Assembly (NCBI GenBank): GCA_037355855.1
Contig: CM074768.1
Coordinates: 2,356,001-2,420,000, forward strand
Reading direction: 5' to 3'
DNA length: 64,000 bases
From: Pseudo-nitzschia pungens
Taxonomy: Eukaryota > Bacillariophyta > Bacillariophyceae > Bacillariales > Bacillariaceae
Part shown: piece by piece, positions 32,309-43,475 of the stretch
Position numbering within the stretch: position 1 is the first letter of the stretch
How the letters are laid out: every line of letters begins with the position of its first letter
Notes under the pieces: model-generated
The model's database searches: none
What the model saw: the letters and a program-made list of their open reading frames with translations, nothing else
What the model was told of the DNA's origin: nothing
Program-made: the position numbers and the translations under genes

Positions 32309-34975
32309 TGCTGTCGGTTGTTGAGAAGGAAAGTTGTTTTGTGTGTTAAGATTCTTTGGAGATCCTTGGATTTGATATTGTGAGTTTGTCGGATGAGGAA
32401 GAAATCTTTTTTCATTATTTTGATTTTGATCATTCTTTTCACAATCGGCAGCAACAATCGAGGCACCCCGGCAAAATAGCTCTTATTTTTACTTATTTGA
32501 TCTTAGGCGTCTCATTATTTTTGCTTTTTTTGCTCATACGACCTACGAGTCGCTACGAGTACCATTTGTCCGGCGCAATATGGCCGCGCTTCGTTTGTCC
32601 ATCATTATTACTTCGTACTACGTATTTCCAAGTACTACGAGTACGGGTAACCTTACCTCTAGTACGAAGTTTTCACTCAAAAAAATCTTACTTCGTATTC
32701 AAAAAGAGAAACTTCGTTTTCATTCTTTTCATACTACGTAGTACTAATTAGCAACAATACATGCACTGATCTTTCAATGGTTCTTGTTTTGCTCATAATT
32801 ACGACCTATCGGCGTAACAAACAAAAACAAAAACATGCGGTCCCGGTTCGTTTGTCCAGGGTGGCAATTGATGATTGAATTCCTGAATGAAAAAAGTAGT
32901 AGTAACCCTTAGCTCTTATTTTTAGCACTTACAACTATAACTTTATTTTTGGATCATCGCGGTTCTTGTTTTGCTCACATGACCTACTGGTAGTGTGCTG
33001 CAGATGCCGACGAGTGTTGCTGCTGCTGCTGGTGCTGCTGCTGCTGCCTCCTCCTCCTTGTTGATTGGCAGGATGATGATCATGATTCCTTGATTGATTG
33101 ATTGATTCCTCCTCCTTGATTGATTTTTCCTCCTTGATTGATTCCTCCTCCTTTAGTAGTAGTATTGATGATTCTTGTTCCTTGATTGATGACGATTCAA
33201 GATCCAATCGCATTGCTTTTAGTAGTACTGCTACTAGTAGTAGTACCACTTGTTGTAGTGTTACTACTGCGCCAGCATCAGCACCACCACCCGCCGTAAA
33301 TACTACTAATTGTACTTCACGGGTAGTAGTAGTAGTAGTACTACTACTATTAGTTTTAGTAGTAGCTAAGTAGTAGTACTAGTACTCTACTAGTAGTAGT
33401 AGTGCTGTGCAGTATTTCTGCGTTCCGGCCAGCCGACACCGGACGACGAACCACCACCGAGAGCTCGTCGTGCGTCTGCCGGTGGGTGGGTGAGTAGTGG
33501 TACTAGTAGTAGTAGTAGTAGTAGTAGTAAGTGACGAGTTTGTGAGGGAGTGAGTGAGTGAGTGAGAGAGAGAGAGTTTGTGAGTTTGTGAGTTTGGTAT
33601 TACCGGTATGAGTCGTTTTATGAGATTATGAGTGAGTTCATGAGTGAGTTCATGAGTGAGTGATTTTGAATGAATTTGTGAGAAGCGCTTCTTCGCGAGC
33701 CATCAGTCCTTGCCGAGCGTTCGTCTGCTCGCTTGTTGTTGTTCTTACTAGTCTCGCCTCTGGAGCACAAGTACGTACTACGTAATTACTACTACGTACA
33801 CCACCACCAGCTGTACGGTACTACTATTCTTGTTGGGAACGGGGGGTGAGGGCGGGGTTGAGGGCGGGGAGACGACGACGACGACGACGACGACGACGCT
33901 CGAAAGAAGCGCAAGAGTAAAATCACGAGAGGAGTGCAACAACAACAAGCAACAAGCAACCGTAAGTAATCTTACCACCAGTAAAGTAACTTACCGTGCG
34001 GTAAGTAACTAGTAGTAGTAGTAGTAGCAAGAACGCATTTTCTTCGCTTATTTTAGCTTTGCTTCGCTTCACCTTTCTCGTCGCCGAGTTGGCGACGCAC
34101 GGTAAGATTACAGTATCGCAGATACGTACCGTAATTGCGAGGAGTAAGGTAAGCTTTTAAGCTCGCTTGCACGTTCTCGCGGCCCATCCGTCCGGTAATT
34201 TCAATTTCAATTTCAATTTTTTTTTTTGTTCGAGAGTTGATTTGAGTTCGATATCTACGGGAATTGTATTTCTTTCGCAGGGTACACGTATGTAGTTTTG
34301 TTTAAGTTTTCTTTTTGTGATCTATACTTTTGTTTTACTTTACTTTACTTTACTATTACTTTACTATGCTGTGATGTGCTGTGCTGTGCTGTGCTATGCT
34401 GTCATCTGCTATCTACAGTATGTATAATGGTGTGTACATGCCATGCGTGGCATTGTTCGTGTCGGAGCCGCTGCATTATTCTTCTTCTTCTTCGTGATGT
34501 GGGCAACCCTGAGTTCCGTCCGTTCGATTCATTCCATGGAATGCAGCTTTGCGATGCAGTTTGGTTCGATTTTTGATACGTGATGTAATTGGATTGGATT
34601 CAATTGGATTAATTGGATTGAATTGGATTGGATTGGATTGGATGCGACGTGATGTGACGTGACGTGACGTGACGTGATGAAATGCGTCTTGTGGTTTTGC
34701 TCGCTTTTCGGCACCATCGACCGTGCCTCGCACCTCGGGAACACACGAATCAAAAAACAGTCGAGTCGAGTCGAGTCGAGTTGAGTGAAAAAAGAGATGA
34801 AGAGACCAACCGCGATCGATTGATCCATCGATCCATCCTCACTCGAATTGCCTCGTTCATTCGTTCGTTCATTCATTCATTCATTCATTGACTACCGTAC
34901 TGTACTGTACGCCTCGCACGGCACGAAAGCACGCCTCCGAATGGACATGGACCAGCGGACCCCGACGGCCCCCAG
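32309..34975. other. Intergenic; dense simple repeats
   Basis: Contains TACTTCGTA words (32600-32760), TTGATTGATTCCTCCTCC units (33090-33190), TAG/CTA runs (33150-33540), GAGT repeats (33545-33665), GACGAC (33870-33900), TTTACTTTAC and TGTGCTG runs (34325-34400), ATTGG and GTGAC repeats (34590-34680) and TCGAG (34762-34785). No gene is supported. Confidence 0.6.
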
Positions 34976-36271
34976 TCACCGAAAGACGTAGAATCCGTCC
35001 CGGCTGTTGTGGAGACCGCCGTTCCTGCTTTTGCTGCTTTTGCTGGTCCTGCTGCTCCCGCTCATCGTCATTCCGTTGTCGCTGTGGGACGACGGGCTGT
35101 CCAGCATGCACTGGTACTGCTTTTGGCGGGCCCGGCGTTCCCTCCGGCGTCGCTCTCGGTCTCTGTTGCTCATTCCGGGAGCGCATGCCACCGGCAGCTG
35201 CAGAATGGTTCCGTCCGTGGTGATGATCGTTACCACCTCGATGGTGGGCTTGCTGTTGCTCTTGTTGTTGCTGCTGCTGTTGTTAGCATTGCCATTGTTG
35301 CTATTGTTGCCACTGTTTCGATTGCGATTCCTTCGCTTGGCCCTTCGAAGTGGAACCCTGGGCTTGGAAGGATCGGGAAAGACCGTTCCCGGGGCAAAGG
35401 TGAGGGCCCTTCCGCTCGAGGCAATCGCGATTTCACCGTGCGTTGTCTTGCGGCGGAGAATGGAAATGGGTCCCGAGGGAACGCTGCTTTCGTCGGTGTC
35501 ATAGCTTGTGGAAGACACGGATTCACGACCCGTGTCCGAGGCTTCGCAGTCGCAGTCGCTGTCGCAGTCACTGTCGCAGTCAGAGTCACTGTCGCTCAAG
35601 GACTGAGTAGTATCGGTCGAGTCCGAGTCGTTGCGCTTGAGGTAGGATCCCGAATGTGGTTGGTCTCGTTCCCGCGATCGACGAGACGATGTGGAGGATG
35701 ATGTGGATGATGATGATGATGATCGAGAAGCAGAACGAGATTGCGATTGCGATTGAGACTTGCGGCACGACCGATCGTTGTCTTCGTCGCGTGCCTCGTC
35801 TTCATCGTTGTCTTCATCGTTGTCTTCATCTTCATCTTGGTCTTCCGTGACGGGTTCCGATTGATTCTTCGTTCGCTCCAGACAATCCCGAGCGGATTCC
35901 CAGGAGTGTTCTTCGTGATCCGGATCTTGGCAGTGATCGTCGGCAGCCTCGCAGTCCGAGTCCGAGTCCGAATCGTCGGCATCGTAGCTCGGTTCGTGGA
36001 GGTTCTTTAGGGACTTTTCGTTGAGAATGACAATGGATCGCTGGCGTGGAAGCGCGGTTCTCTCGGATCGGGAAGAATCGTCGGGGTCATGGCGGTGGGT
36101 TGCGTCGTTGCTTTTGTCGTTGCTTTTGCCGTTGCTTTTGCTTCTCGCGGTGTCGCTGCCGCAGTGGCACGAAAAGACGTCGCCAAACTTCTTCTCGAGA
36201 TCAAAGAAGGACGCAAAGGGCGATCTTGAAGCAGATGAGGGAGGAGTGGAAAGCGAGGAGGATTGATTCAT
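34976..36271 (-). CDS. Disordered acidic/Ser-rich protein, unknown function
   Basis: The frame runs without stops from ATG 36271 (MNQSSSLSTPPSS) to 34976, giving 431 residues. The frame extends further 5' but that part is only GGAATT repeats and is taken as 5' UTR. The sequence is mostly low complexity: Asp/Glu runs, RS/SR-like Ser-Arg tracts (SQSQSQSRSASRSSSSSS) and CDSDCDSDC. Two more ordered patches stand out: FFDLEKKFGDVFSCHCGSDT near the start, and a C-terminal stretch with GPISILRRKTTHGEIAIASS followed by FAPGTVFPDPSKPRVPLRRAKRR. The Arg/Lys clusters could be nuclear targeting signals. I do not recognise the family. The SR-like composition could suit a nuclear or RNA-associated protein, which is speculation. 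Confidence 0.65.
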   Translation of the reverse strand: MNQSSSLSTPPSSASRSPFASFFDLEKKFGDVFSCHCGSDTARSKSNGKSNDKSNDATHRHDPDDSSRSERTALPRQRSIVILNEKSLKNLHEPSYDADDSDSDSDCEAADDHCQDPDHEEHSWESARDCLERTKNQSEPVTEDQDEDEDNDEDNDEDEARDEDNDRSCRKSQSQSQSRSASRSSSSSSTSSSTSSRRSRERDQPHSGSYLKRNDSDSTDTTQSLSDSDSDCDSDCDSDCDCEASDTGRESVSSTSYDTDESSVPSGPISILRRKTTHGEIAIASSGRALTFAPGTVFPDPSKPRVPLRRAKRRNRNRNSGNNSNNGNANNSSSNNKSNSKPTIEVVTIITTDGTILQLPVACAPGMSNRDRERRRRERRARQKQYQCMLDSPSSHSDNGMTMSGSSRTSKSSKSRNGGLHNSRDGFYVFR

Positions 36272-36622
36272 GTTGGTGTTGGTGATTGCTGTTCGGGTAG
36301 TTGTTCCAGTTGCTGTAAGAATTAGAATTGAATTTGGAATTGAAATTGGAATTGGAATTGGAATTGGAATTGGAATTAGAATCGTTCCCAACAAAGTGGC
36401 GATTGGTGGAATGTCGGGGCGATTCGATGATGTAGTATTTCACGTTGCGTTGGGATGCTTCGTCGAGGTACGAGTACTGCATGTGGTTCAATACTACAAT
36501 AGTGTCGCTGTGGCTATTGTTGTTAGGTGGTGTTGTTGTTGTTGTTGGTGTTGTTGGCGATGATGGGGTTGTTGTTGTCAATCGAGAATTACTGTATCCG
36601 TACAATGCGAACAACAAGAATA

Positions 36623-36654
<32 letters not shown>

Positions 36655-36779
36655 AACTCGTAGTTCACCGAACGTCGTAACACTGACCGAAGGGATGATT
36701 GAATTGAATTGATTGAAAAATGAATAATAATAAGGAAGGACCGACTTTTGCGGTGGTGTTTCTACTTTTGGTAGATGCG

Positions 36780-36818
<39 letters not shown>

Positions 36819-39061
36819 TACTTCGTAGACAGTAATTACGAGTGCGTTTCGTGATTTCGCTCGTGTTTGTGTGTTCCAGTGTCCCAACTTATTGCAATTG
36901 TGAGACCAAACGAGAGGAGACATCATCCGTAGGCAGGCACTCCAAATTCTATTCTCCCTCCGATTCCATCATGATGTCGTCGGATGGCACTCGTAAAAAC
37001 ACGAACCAGGCGGATTCGTACGGTAACCTTAAAGGTAGGATTGAAATCTCAATACGACATGCAGTATTAATTACAGTAAGGTAACCTTAATTACTCGTTA
37101 TGCGTTCGGTTCCGGTACCAATCCTACAATTACCGGTAGAAGTACGGTACAACCAGTACGGGTAAGATTATCCCCAACAGCCGACAGCAGCCAAAGAAAA
37201 TTTTGGTGGGCCGTGTCGGTCGTAATTAATCTTACCGGACAGTCGTGTCACCATCGGAAGCGAAGCTACGGTTGTATGATTGGCGGAGCGGATTCCATTC
37301 GATTCGCCGCAACGCACCAGACCCTTCGCGCTGTGCCGTACTACGCAGTGGGAATCGTACTATTGCCGGAAGACCAACTCCCACTCGTGGGTCGAATCGT
37401 GAAACCACCCACGTCGTCGGTTGTCGTCGGTTGACTGGGTGACACGCACGAACGGTGGAACCTGCGGGGATGTTGAGTCCGGTCGTGAGTTGGAAGATTT
37501 GTGGTCGCACTTGGCAGGGGCTATAGTGGCAATCGGTTCGATCGGTCGTGCCACTACTCCGATTTGGCTCCGCGCACCCCCGATCGTGGAACGGAATCCG
37601 GGGGCCATCTTCCGGATTCCGAATCGTTGAAAAGACGTTACCGAGAATCCCAACCAACCCACACGACCGACCCGACGATTGTTCCGATCGTTGCGTGACG
37701 AGCCGGCGCATTTGAACCGATTCGTGGGATTCGATGGAGTGGTACAGTACTGTAATTACCCAACGACGTTCGAAAAAAATTAGGGATAGTACGGTACGGA
37801 GTCTACGGTGGTATTGGGAGCGCGAGGTGTTCCCTCCACAAACACGAATCACAACCCCGTACACACGAGTACCCGTGGGTACGAGTAATTTTCATTCATT
37901 CATTCATTCGATACTGTTTTTTCATACTATTTTGATACTTTTTTTCATGCTTTTTCGGTAGGATTCGTGGATCGATCGAGGAATGAATCATTGAATCTCT
38001 GTGAATTTTTACGAACCCATACCGTAACTTACGAACCCGGAGTTCACATTCGCACGAGTATTGGTTGTTTCCAGTACATAGCGCAACGTACCCCACTCAA
38101 TACACTACTCGTAAAAGTACTTGTTCGCACCCCGAGAAGAACGATGATGACAACGCTCTGCGGGTCGACTTCATTCGTGGTTGGGTGGAATGACTTACTC
38201 GCACTGCACCAGTCGTACTCACAGGTAGCTGCTGTATAAATGTTCCGTAGCTTCCGGGAAGGAAGGCGCTTTGCCCGGACATTGCACCAATCGTGGAAGT
38301 TTCCGGATATTCTGTCACGCCAATGAATGATGCGGAGTCTGCCAAGCAATCCAAACATACCATTGTACAATCCCTCGATATTGCTACTCCGTTGGCACGC
38401 AGGGCAGGGTCTCGTTCCATCGAATCTCCTACTCACAAAAATACTACCAAGAACCCAAAAGGATTCTCTCGTCTTTTTGGCCACGATACCATCGCCCACG
38501 GGTTCCCACCACTATTGGGTAATAATTACCGCACCTCTGTCGTACCGGTACAACAGAAACAGTAACAAATCAAAATCGAATTCAAATACTACTAATACTA
38601 ATAATAATAGTACGGTTCCTACCGTTCTCGCGGAATTTCCAAGGCGTGTGTTGCACGAATCTTCGTCACGCGACGCAACCTCATCGAATCAAACCCACTC
38701 ATTCCTCTTCGATCGTTCCAAAGAACAACCAAGAGAAGAAAACAGTGCAACGTGTTCCTTCGTCGCGCAATTTGTCATAAAAGAACAAGACAGTTATCCG
38801 CACTCCGGACAACAAAGAAGGAGACAATCACATTACAACCATTCTATCAGATCAGATCAGATCAGATCATCGCTTCTTGGGATTCAAACGCACCTCCATA
38901 GAACGGCACATCCCTTACTTCACATCATTTAAATCACATAAAAAAAAAAAAAGAAACATCACTACGTACTCTTACTCGAGCGCAGAACAGCACACACTCC
39001 AACCCCAATTCGTTCCAACGATCGAGCACTCCGAGCACAGCAGACCGCAACACAGCGAACC
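36272..39061. other. Intergenic; GGAATT and GT microsatellites, word texture
   Basis: (GGAATT)n at ~36330-36375, TTGTTG runs at ~36515-36560, TGATTGAT at ~36625-36652, (GT)n at ~36785-36818, and ATCAG at ~38848-38868. Word texture at 36820-37180 and 37730-38100. A 210-codon minus frame (37232-37864) lacks protein-like features. The 120 bases before 39062 are the likely 5' UTR. Confidence 0.55.
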
Positions 39062-40663
39062 ATGTCTCAACCCACAACCCCTCGCATCGGCCACCGCCGG
39101 ACATCGGTATTCACCCTGCCGCAAAAACAAAAGCAGCCACAGTCGCAGCAAAAGAGCCTCTCGAACGAAAAACAGCACAAGGCAACACCAAACAACACAA
39201 ACACAACCACAAACACAAACACCACGACCAAGAAGAGGGTGACCTCCCCGATCCAAGCCGACTACAACAACGACCACGAAGACGATGTGTACGAAACCTT
39301 TCCTCCCGAGCCCAGGGCTCCCCACTCGTCTCCCTCACTCCCCTGGCTGGCGGACTACCTGAGCGCCTCTCTCTTTGGGGGAAGCCTCGACACGCTCTGC
39401 GTCGGCGGAGCGGCGGACGCCGTAATCCACTCTCCCTGTGGAGTCTCTCCGACCCACCGGCACCCGCGCCGCTCGTCCCTCCGCGTCTCGGAGGAGGACG
39501 CCTACTGGAAGCAGCATTACACGCACGCGTACACGCACACGACATCGATCGCGCCGCTCCCGTCCACCGAATCGTCCTCCTCGCTGTTCTCCCGGGGCCT
39601 CCCCCGGTCCCACCCGGTGGTCACAACGTCTCCCACCCGGATGTCCTCCTCGCGATGGAACGCCCTCCGATCGGTGGTGGCCTCCCGCGACGAATACCTG
39701 CTGGACCCGGAATACGACAAGCACATTGCCGACTTTGACGTGTGCCGGAATCGATCCAAGTCCCGGATGCAGCGGCGATCGAACGGCAAGGACAACGAGA
39801 ACGGCAACGAGAACCACGAGTCGTCATCTTCCTCGGCGCTCTACAACCCCACCAAGCCGACGAACCCTCCTCAGCAGCAACACCGACGCAAGTCCTCCAT
39901 AGTGGACGAGGACTACGATCCCCTCCTCCACAAACAACAGGACTCGTCCCACCAAGAGCCCGCTCGTGGTTTCGGCTCCGCTTCCTCCTGCTCCGTCCTC
40001 GATCCGTACCTCGACACGACTCGGTACTGGTGCGCCTCGGCGGCGGCGGTGGATACCACGGCCAGAAATACTCACACAAACGGAAACACCACCGGTCCTT
40101 CGAACCGCAGGAGGACGCGACTGGCTTCGGCGGCAGCCTCGGCGACCCGGGGCCAATCGCAAGCCCAAGAACAAGAACAAGCGCAAACACCTCCCAGCCC
40201 GTCTCCCAGTGCCGCCGATACCTACACCACGATTTCGCTCTCGCAGAGTTTCGCCAAGGAATTCGAGGACAGCGACGACGAAGAGGAGGACTACAACAAG
40301 GAGCGAAGCCCTCTCCGTCCCAGAACCAAGAGCAGCATCTTTCCCAAGTCCGTCGGTGAATTCAAGGAAGAAGAACACGAGAACCACAACAACAGCAACA
40401 ACGACGACAACGACGGAGGAGCAGCCGAACACAGCGCCTACCGGTGCCTGGTCCGAATGGGTCCCTCCCACTACAAGCACTACGGTGAGTCCATGTCGTT
40501 CTCGCAGGGCGAGGAACGGGACGAGATAGTGTCCAACGCTTCGTCTTCGGTGCTGCTGCCCCTGCATCCCCACCAGCGCGTCCTGTCCCACGACGACGAT
40601 GGAAACCACGACCTGGGCTTTCGGCTGGAACTCCGCGAGGCCCTTCGCATGCCCGATTTTTGA
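39062..40663 (+). CDS. Large hydrophilic protein of unknown function
   Basis: An unbroken 533-residue frame beginning MSQPTTPRIGHRRTSVFTLP. There is no signal peptide or membrane segment. Low-complexity tracts (Gln/Lys, Asn/Thr, Asp/Glu, Ser) alternate with short ordered pieces: WLADYLSASLFGGSLDTLCV (~95-114), a stretch around SSRWNALRSVVASRDEYLLD (~196-215) with EYDKHIADFDVCRNRSKS, and the C-terminus YRCLVRMGPSHYKHYGESMS followed by LGFRLELREALRMPDF. Several R-R-x-S and S-P sites could be phosphorylated. Codon use (C- and G-ending) matches neighbouring real genes. I do not recognise a family. A cytosolic or nuclear protein is likely. Confidence 0.7.
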   Translation: MSQPTTPRIGHRRTSVFTLPQKQKQPQSQQKSLSNEKQHKATPNNTNTTTNTNTTTKKRVTSPIQADYNNDHEDDVYETFPPEPRAPHSSPSLPWLADYLSASLFGGSLDTLCVGGAADAVIHSPCGVSPTHRHPRRSSLRVSEEDAYWKQHYTHAYTHTTSIAPLPSTESSSSLFSRGLPRSHPVVTTSPTRMSSSRWNALRSVVASRDEYLLDPEYDKHIADFDVCRNRSKSRMQRRSNGKDNENGNENHESSSSSALYNPTKPTNPPQQQHRRKSSIVDEDYDPLLHKQQDSSHQEPARGFGSASSCSVLDPYLDTTRYWCASAAAVDTTARNTHTNGNTTGPSNRRRTRLASAAASATRGQSQAQEQEQAQTPPSPSPSAADTYTTISLSQSFAKEFEDSDDEEEDYNKERSPLRPRTKSSIFPKSVGEFKEEEHENHNNSNNDDNDGGAAEHSAYRCLVRMGPSHYKHYGESMSFSQGEERDEIVSNASSSVLLPLHPHQRVLSHDDDGNHDLGFRLELREALRMPDF

Positions 40664-42473
40664 GCGTGACGGACCGAACGAACGAACGAACGAAAACGTC
40701 CGAACACTGCAAAGCAATGCGAAGCAGAGTCGTGCAGGCGTGCGCAAACTCTCGGGGGGATTTTGATGGGGGCAACTAATAGCAACGAACGAACAAGCAA
40801 GCAAACAAACAAACAAACGGTGTAACGTATAATAGTGAAGTGAAAGTGAAAGTCCATGTAATGAAATGTAATGCAAACTAAAGAATACAGAAAACAGTTT
40901 TCGATCGGAAGACAGTAGTATAGAATCTCGAGAAGCTATTTTGTACAATATTTACAAGTAACTGAGAACGATATCTTCAATTATGTGAACGGATCTTTTG
41001 TGCCAATATGATATGCGCGGTGCCACCAATGTCACCACGACAACAGCGATAGTACCAATGGGCGTAGTGACGTGAGGCTCAACGACAAGAAGCCGCCAAT
41101 CGCTTGTCTGTTCTCGGAAGCCCGAGGCACCGTTCGTTTCACTCGCCCGCCGAGATGGAACGACCCAATCCCGAAAACAACAGTGATTGCCACGAGATCG
41201 GACCCGCGGCCACTACTATGTTTCGCACCCGCGCATCGCATCTTCATCGATTCGCATCGTGACGCACAGAACACCATTGGTTGGTCCGCTGTTAGGTAGG
41301 TTGGTTGGTTGGTTGGTTGATAGGATGTATGGTATTGATGCTGACTCCAAGGGTCATCGGTTGGTGCCCTGTTGCGGCCTCGGACCGCGCTGTCTGCTGT
41401 CAACTGCATCCAAAACTATAAGATCACGATCATGTTACTGTATTACTTCGTATATGTATACACTGTCTTCTTGGCTGATCTGTTGGGCTGCGACACACGT
41501 CGTGAAAAGAGCGTCCCTTTGCTGACCTATTCTGTCCAACAAGTGCCGAATTGGCCTTGATTGTGGGGTGTAATGCTAGTACTCCCAGGTCGTCCTCGGT
41601 GGACACTCGTAGGCTCCTCATGTTGGCAAATCATTGCGCTCTTCAAAGAAAGATGAAATAATGACGGATTCGAATTTTGCCATTACTAGTACTAGTAGTA
41701 CCGATAACCAAAAAACTTGACTTGTGTTCTCAAGTCAATCATTTCATGGATCAGATAGTAACCTTACGATTAACTTACTCCCACCGTCACCGTCACCGTC
41801 ACCACCACCCGATGGAAAGAGAAAAAAGCTTCTTTGTGTACAAGTACGGTACGTAACCTTACTTTCTCGCTTTCTCACACGCCCCCTTTTCACACGAGCG
41901 GGTCCTCCGGACAGTGGTGCTGGTGTTCGGACCCTCAGCATCCACATGAAACAGATACAACATACCGTAAGGTTTTTCTTACGGCACTGCCGAATCCATC
42001 ACCAGCTTGATGAGGGAGTGCAAGTGACCTACCATGCAACAACTCTTTTTTTTTTCTTTCGCGGAAGACTGTTCTTTCTTTCCTGTTCTTAGTTCCGAAG
42101 AAGAACAACGGTCCTGCTTTCCAAGAAGAACAAGCATCGAGTATCATTCTTGTTCTTCAAACAAGCCTGCTGATACTACTCGTGGTAGAACTTGTGGAAG
42201 CAGGAGCTACTATGTTGGCAGCAGTCAGTACTTCTATTCCTCGGTGCAATATGGCGTTGACCCAGTGCGTGAAATCCCTGACTGCCTGTGGGATCTGGGT
42301 AACTTACCAGTATTATTTGGATGTGTTCCACCACTTCTATTTTCTCGTACGGTACGGTAAGTTACCGTACATGTACAAAATACGAAGTACTATGAAAGTC
42401 GTTGGTAATTTACTTGTACCGTAACCTTACCTATCGGATATCGGATAGCCTTACATACCGTAATCTTATCTTT

Positions 42474-42608
42474 TGGGGTTGGGATTGTTGGGTTGTTGGG
42501 GTTGTTGTTTGTAGTTTCCGTGGGTAGGAGTGTAAGTAAACCTTATTACTAGTGGCAAAGTTAAAAAAGTTTATTCGCACTTTTCAAAAGTGTGGTTTCG
42601 ACCCATGT
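42474..42608 (+). repeat. Dispersed repeat, copy 1
   Basis: A G-rich head (GGGATTGTTGGGTTGTTG) is followed by GTGGGTAGGAGTGTAAGTA, then GCAAAGTTAAAAAAGT, ATTCGCACTTTTCAAAAGTG and TGGTTTCGACCCATGT. The same order recurs at 53262-53390 with small indels. CTTTTCAAAAG is self-complementary. Confidence 0.8.
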
Positions 42609-43382
42609 TCATGATGATGATGATGATGATGATTGATTCGAAGCAAAATCTCAGTTCGAGTCCCAATTGGTCCGTCCATCGATCCTACTACCGTATCCAT
42701 CCGTTGCCCCCTCCGTCCATCCGTCGATTGGATGGATGGATTGCTTCATTCCCTATTTCCTTCATACCGTAATTTACCCTCATTCCTTGCTTGGTCCGGG
42801 TTTCATTATTGTTATTCCAATCACACACACACACTTCCCAAACCTGCGCTGCGCTGGGACCCTTTCCACGCCACGTCGATTGATGGGATGAATCCATATG
42901 GCGAAGTTCTCCCCGACGTCCCGATGACGTCGGAACCAGCCAATCACACTGTACCAAAGTTCGATTCTTCTTCGACGATCTTCGATCCTCTGCGTGATTG
43001 ATGAATCGTGAGTGCCGCGTTCCCACCACACAATTGGTGGATTGACTGTCCTCCGTGATGCTGCTGACTTTTTCCGGCGGAGCTGTGAAAAGAGGAGAGA
43101 GAGAGAGAGCACGACCACCACCACCACATACTCGTGCCCGAATAAGAAAGATTACTTTCTGGTACCGTAAATACCGGAAAGTACCGTAAGATACTGTACA
43201 GTAGCGTAACCTTACGGATGGGCATCGAACAATTAAGATTTCGATGGTTTCCTTTCGAGTTATGTGCATTTTCCTCCGAGAATAATCCCCTGTGGAGCAG
43301 AGCAATCGAAGCATAGGACTAACTTACAAGCAAGGTTGCTAAGACTTACTTCAAACTTGTATCGCGTGAATCAAACGGTTTC

Positions 43383-43390
43383 GAACTTTC
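43383..43390 (+). promoter_or_regulatory. Heat-shock-element-like dyad upstream of mitochondrial Hsp70
   Basis: GAACTTTC fits the HSF half-site pair GAA-n2-TTC, 86 bases before the Hsp70 ATG, and is immediately preceded by TTTC. A single pair occurs often by chance, so this is weak. It is listed because the gene is a typical HSF target and an HSF gene lies 4 kb downstream. Confidence 0.25.
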
Positions 43391-43475
43391 ATCGATCCAC
43401 CCATCCATCCATCGATTCACTCCTCCGATCAGCAAAGAACCTTTCGCACAACGCAGCACAACACAACACAACAAT

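Larger units (their letters stand above)
40664..43475. other. Intergenic; holds a dispersed repeat copy
   Basis: CGAA runs right after the stop (~40676-40692), GTTG repeats (~41298-41322), CACCGT (~41783-41810), word texture (41750-42470), a dispersed repeat at 42474-42608, TGATGA (~42612-42635) and GA (~43095-43110). No gene is supported. Confidence 0.55.

Noticed and set aside
37232..37864. 210-codon minus-strand frame
   Set aside because: No domain, atypical composition, lies in word-texture intergenic DNA and is overlapped by plus-strand frames.
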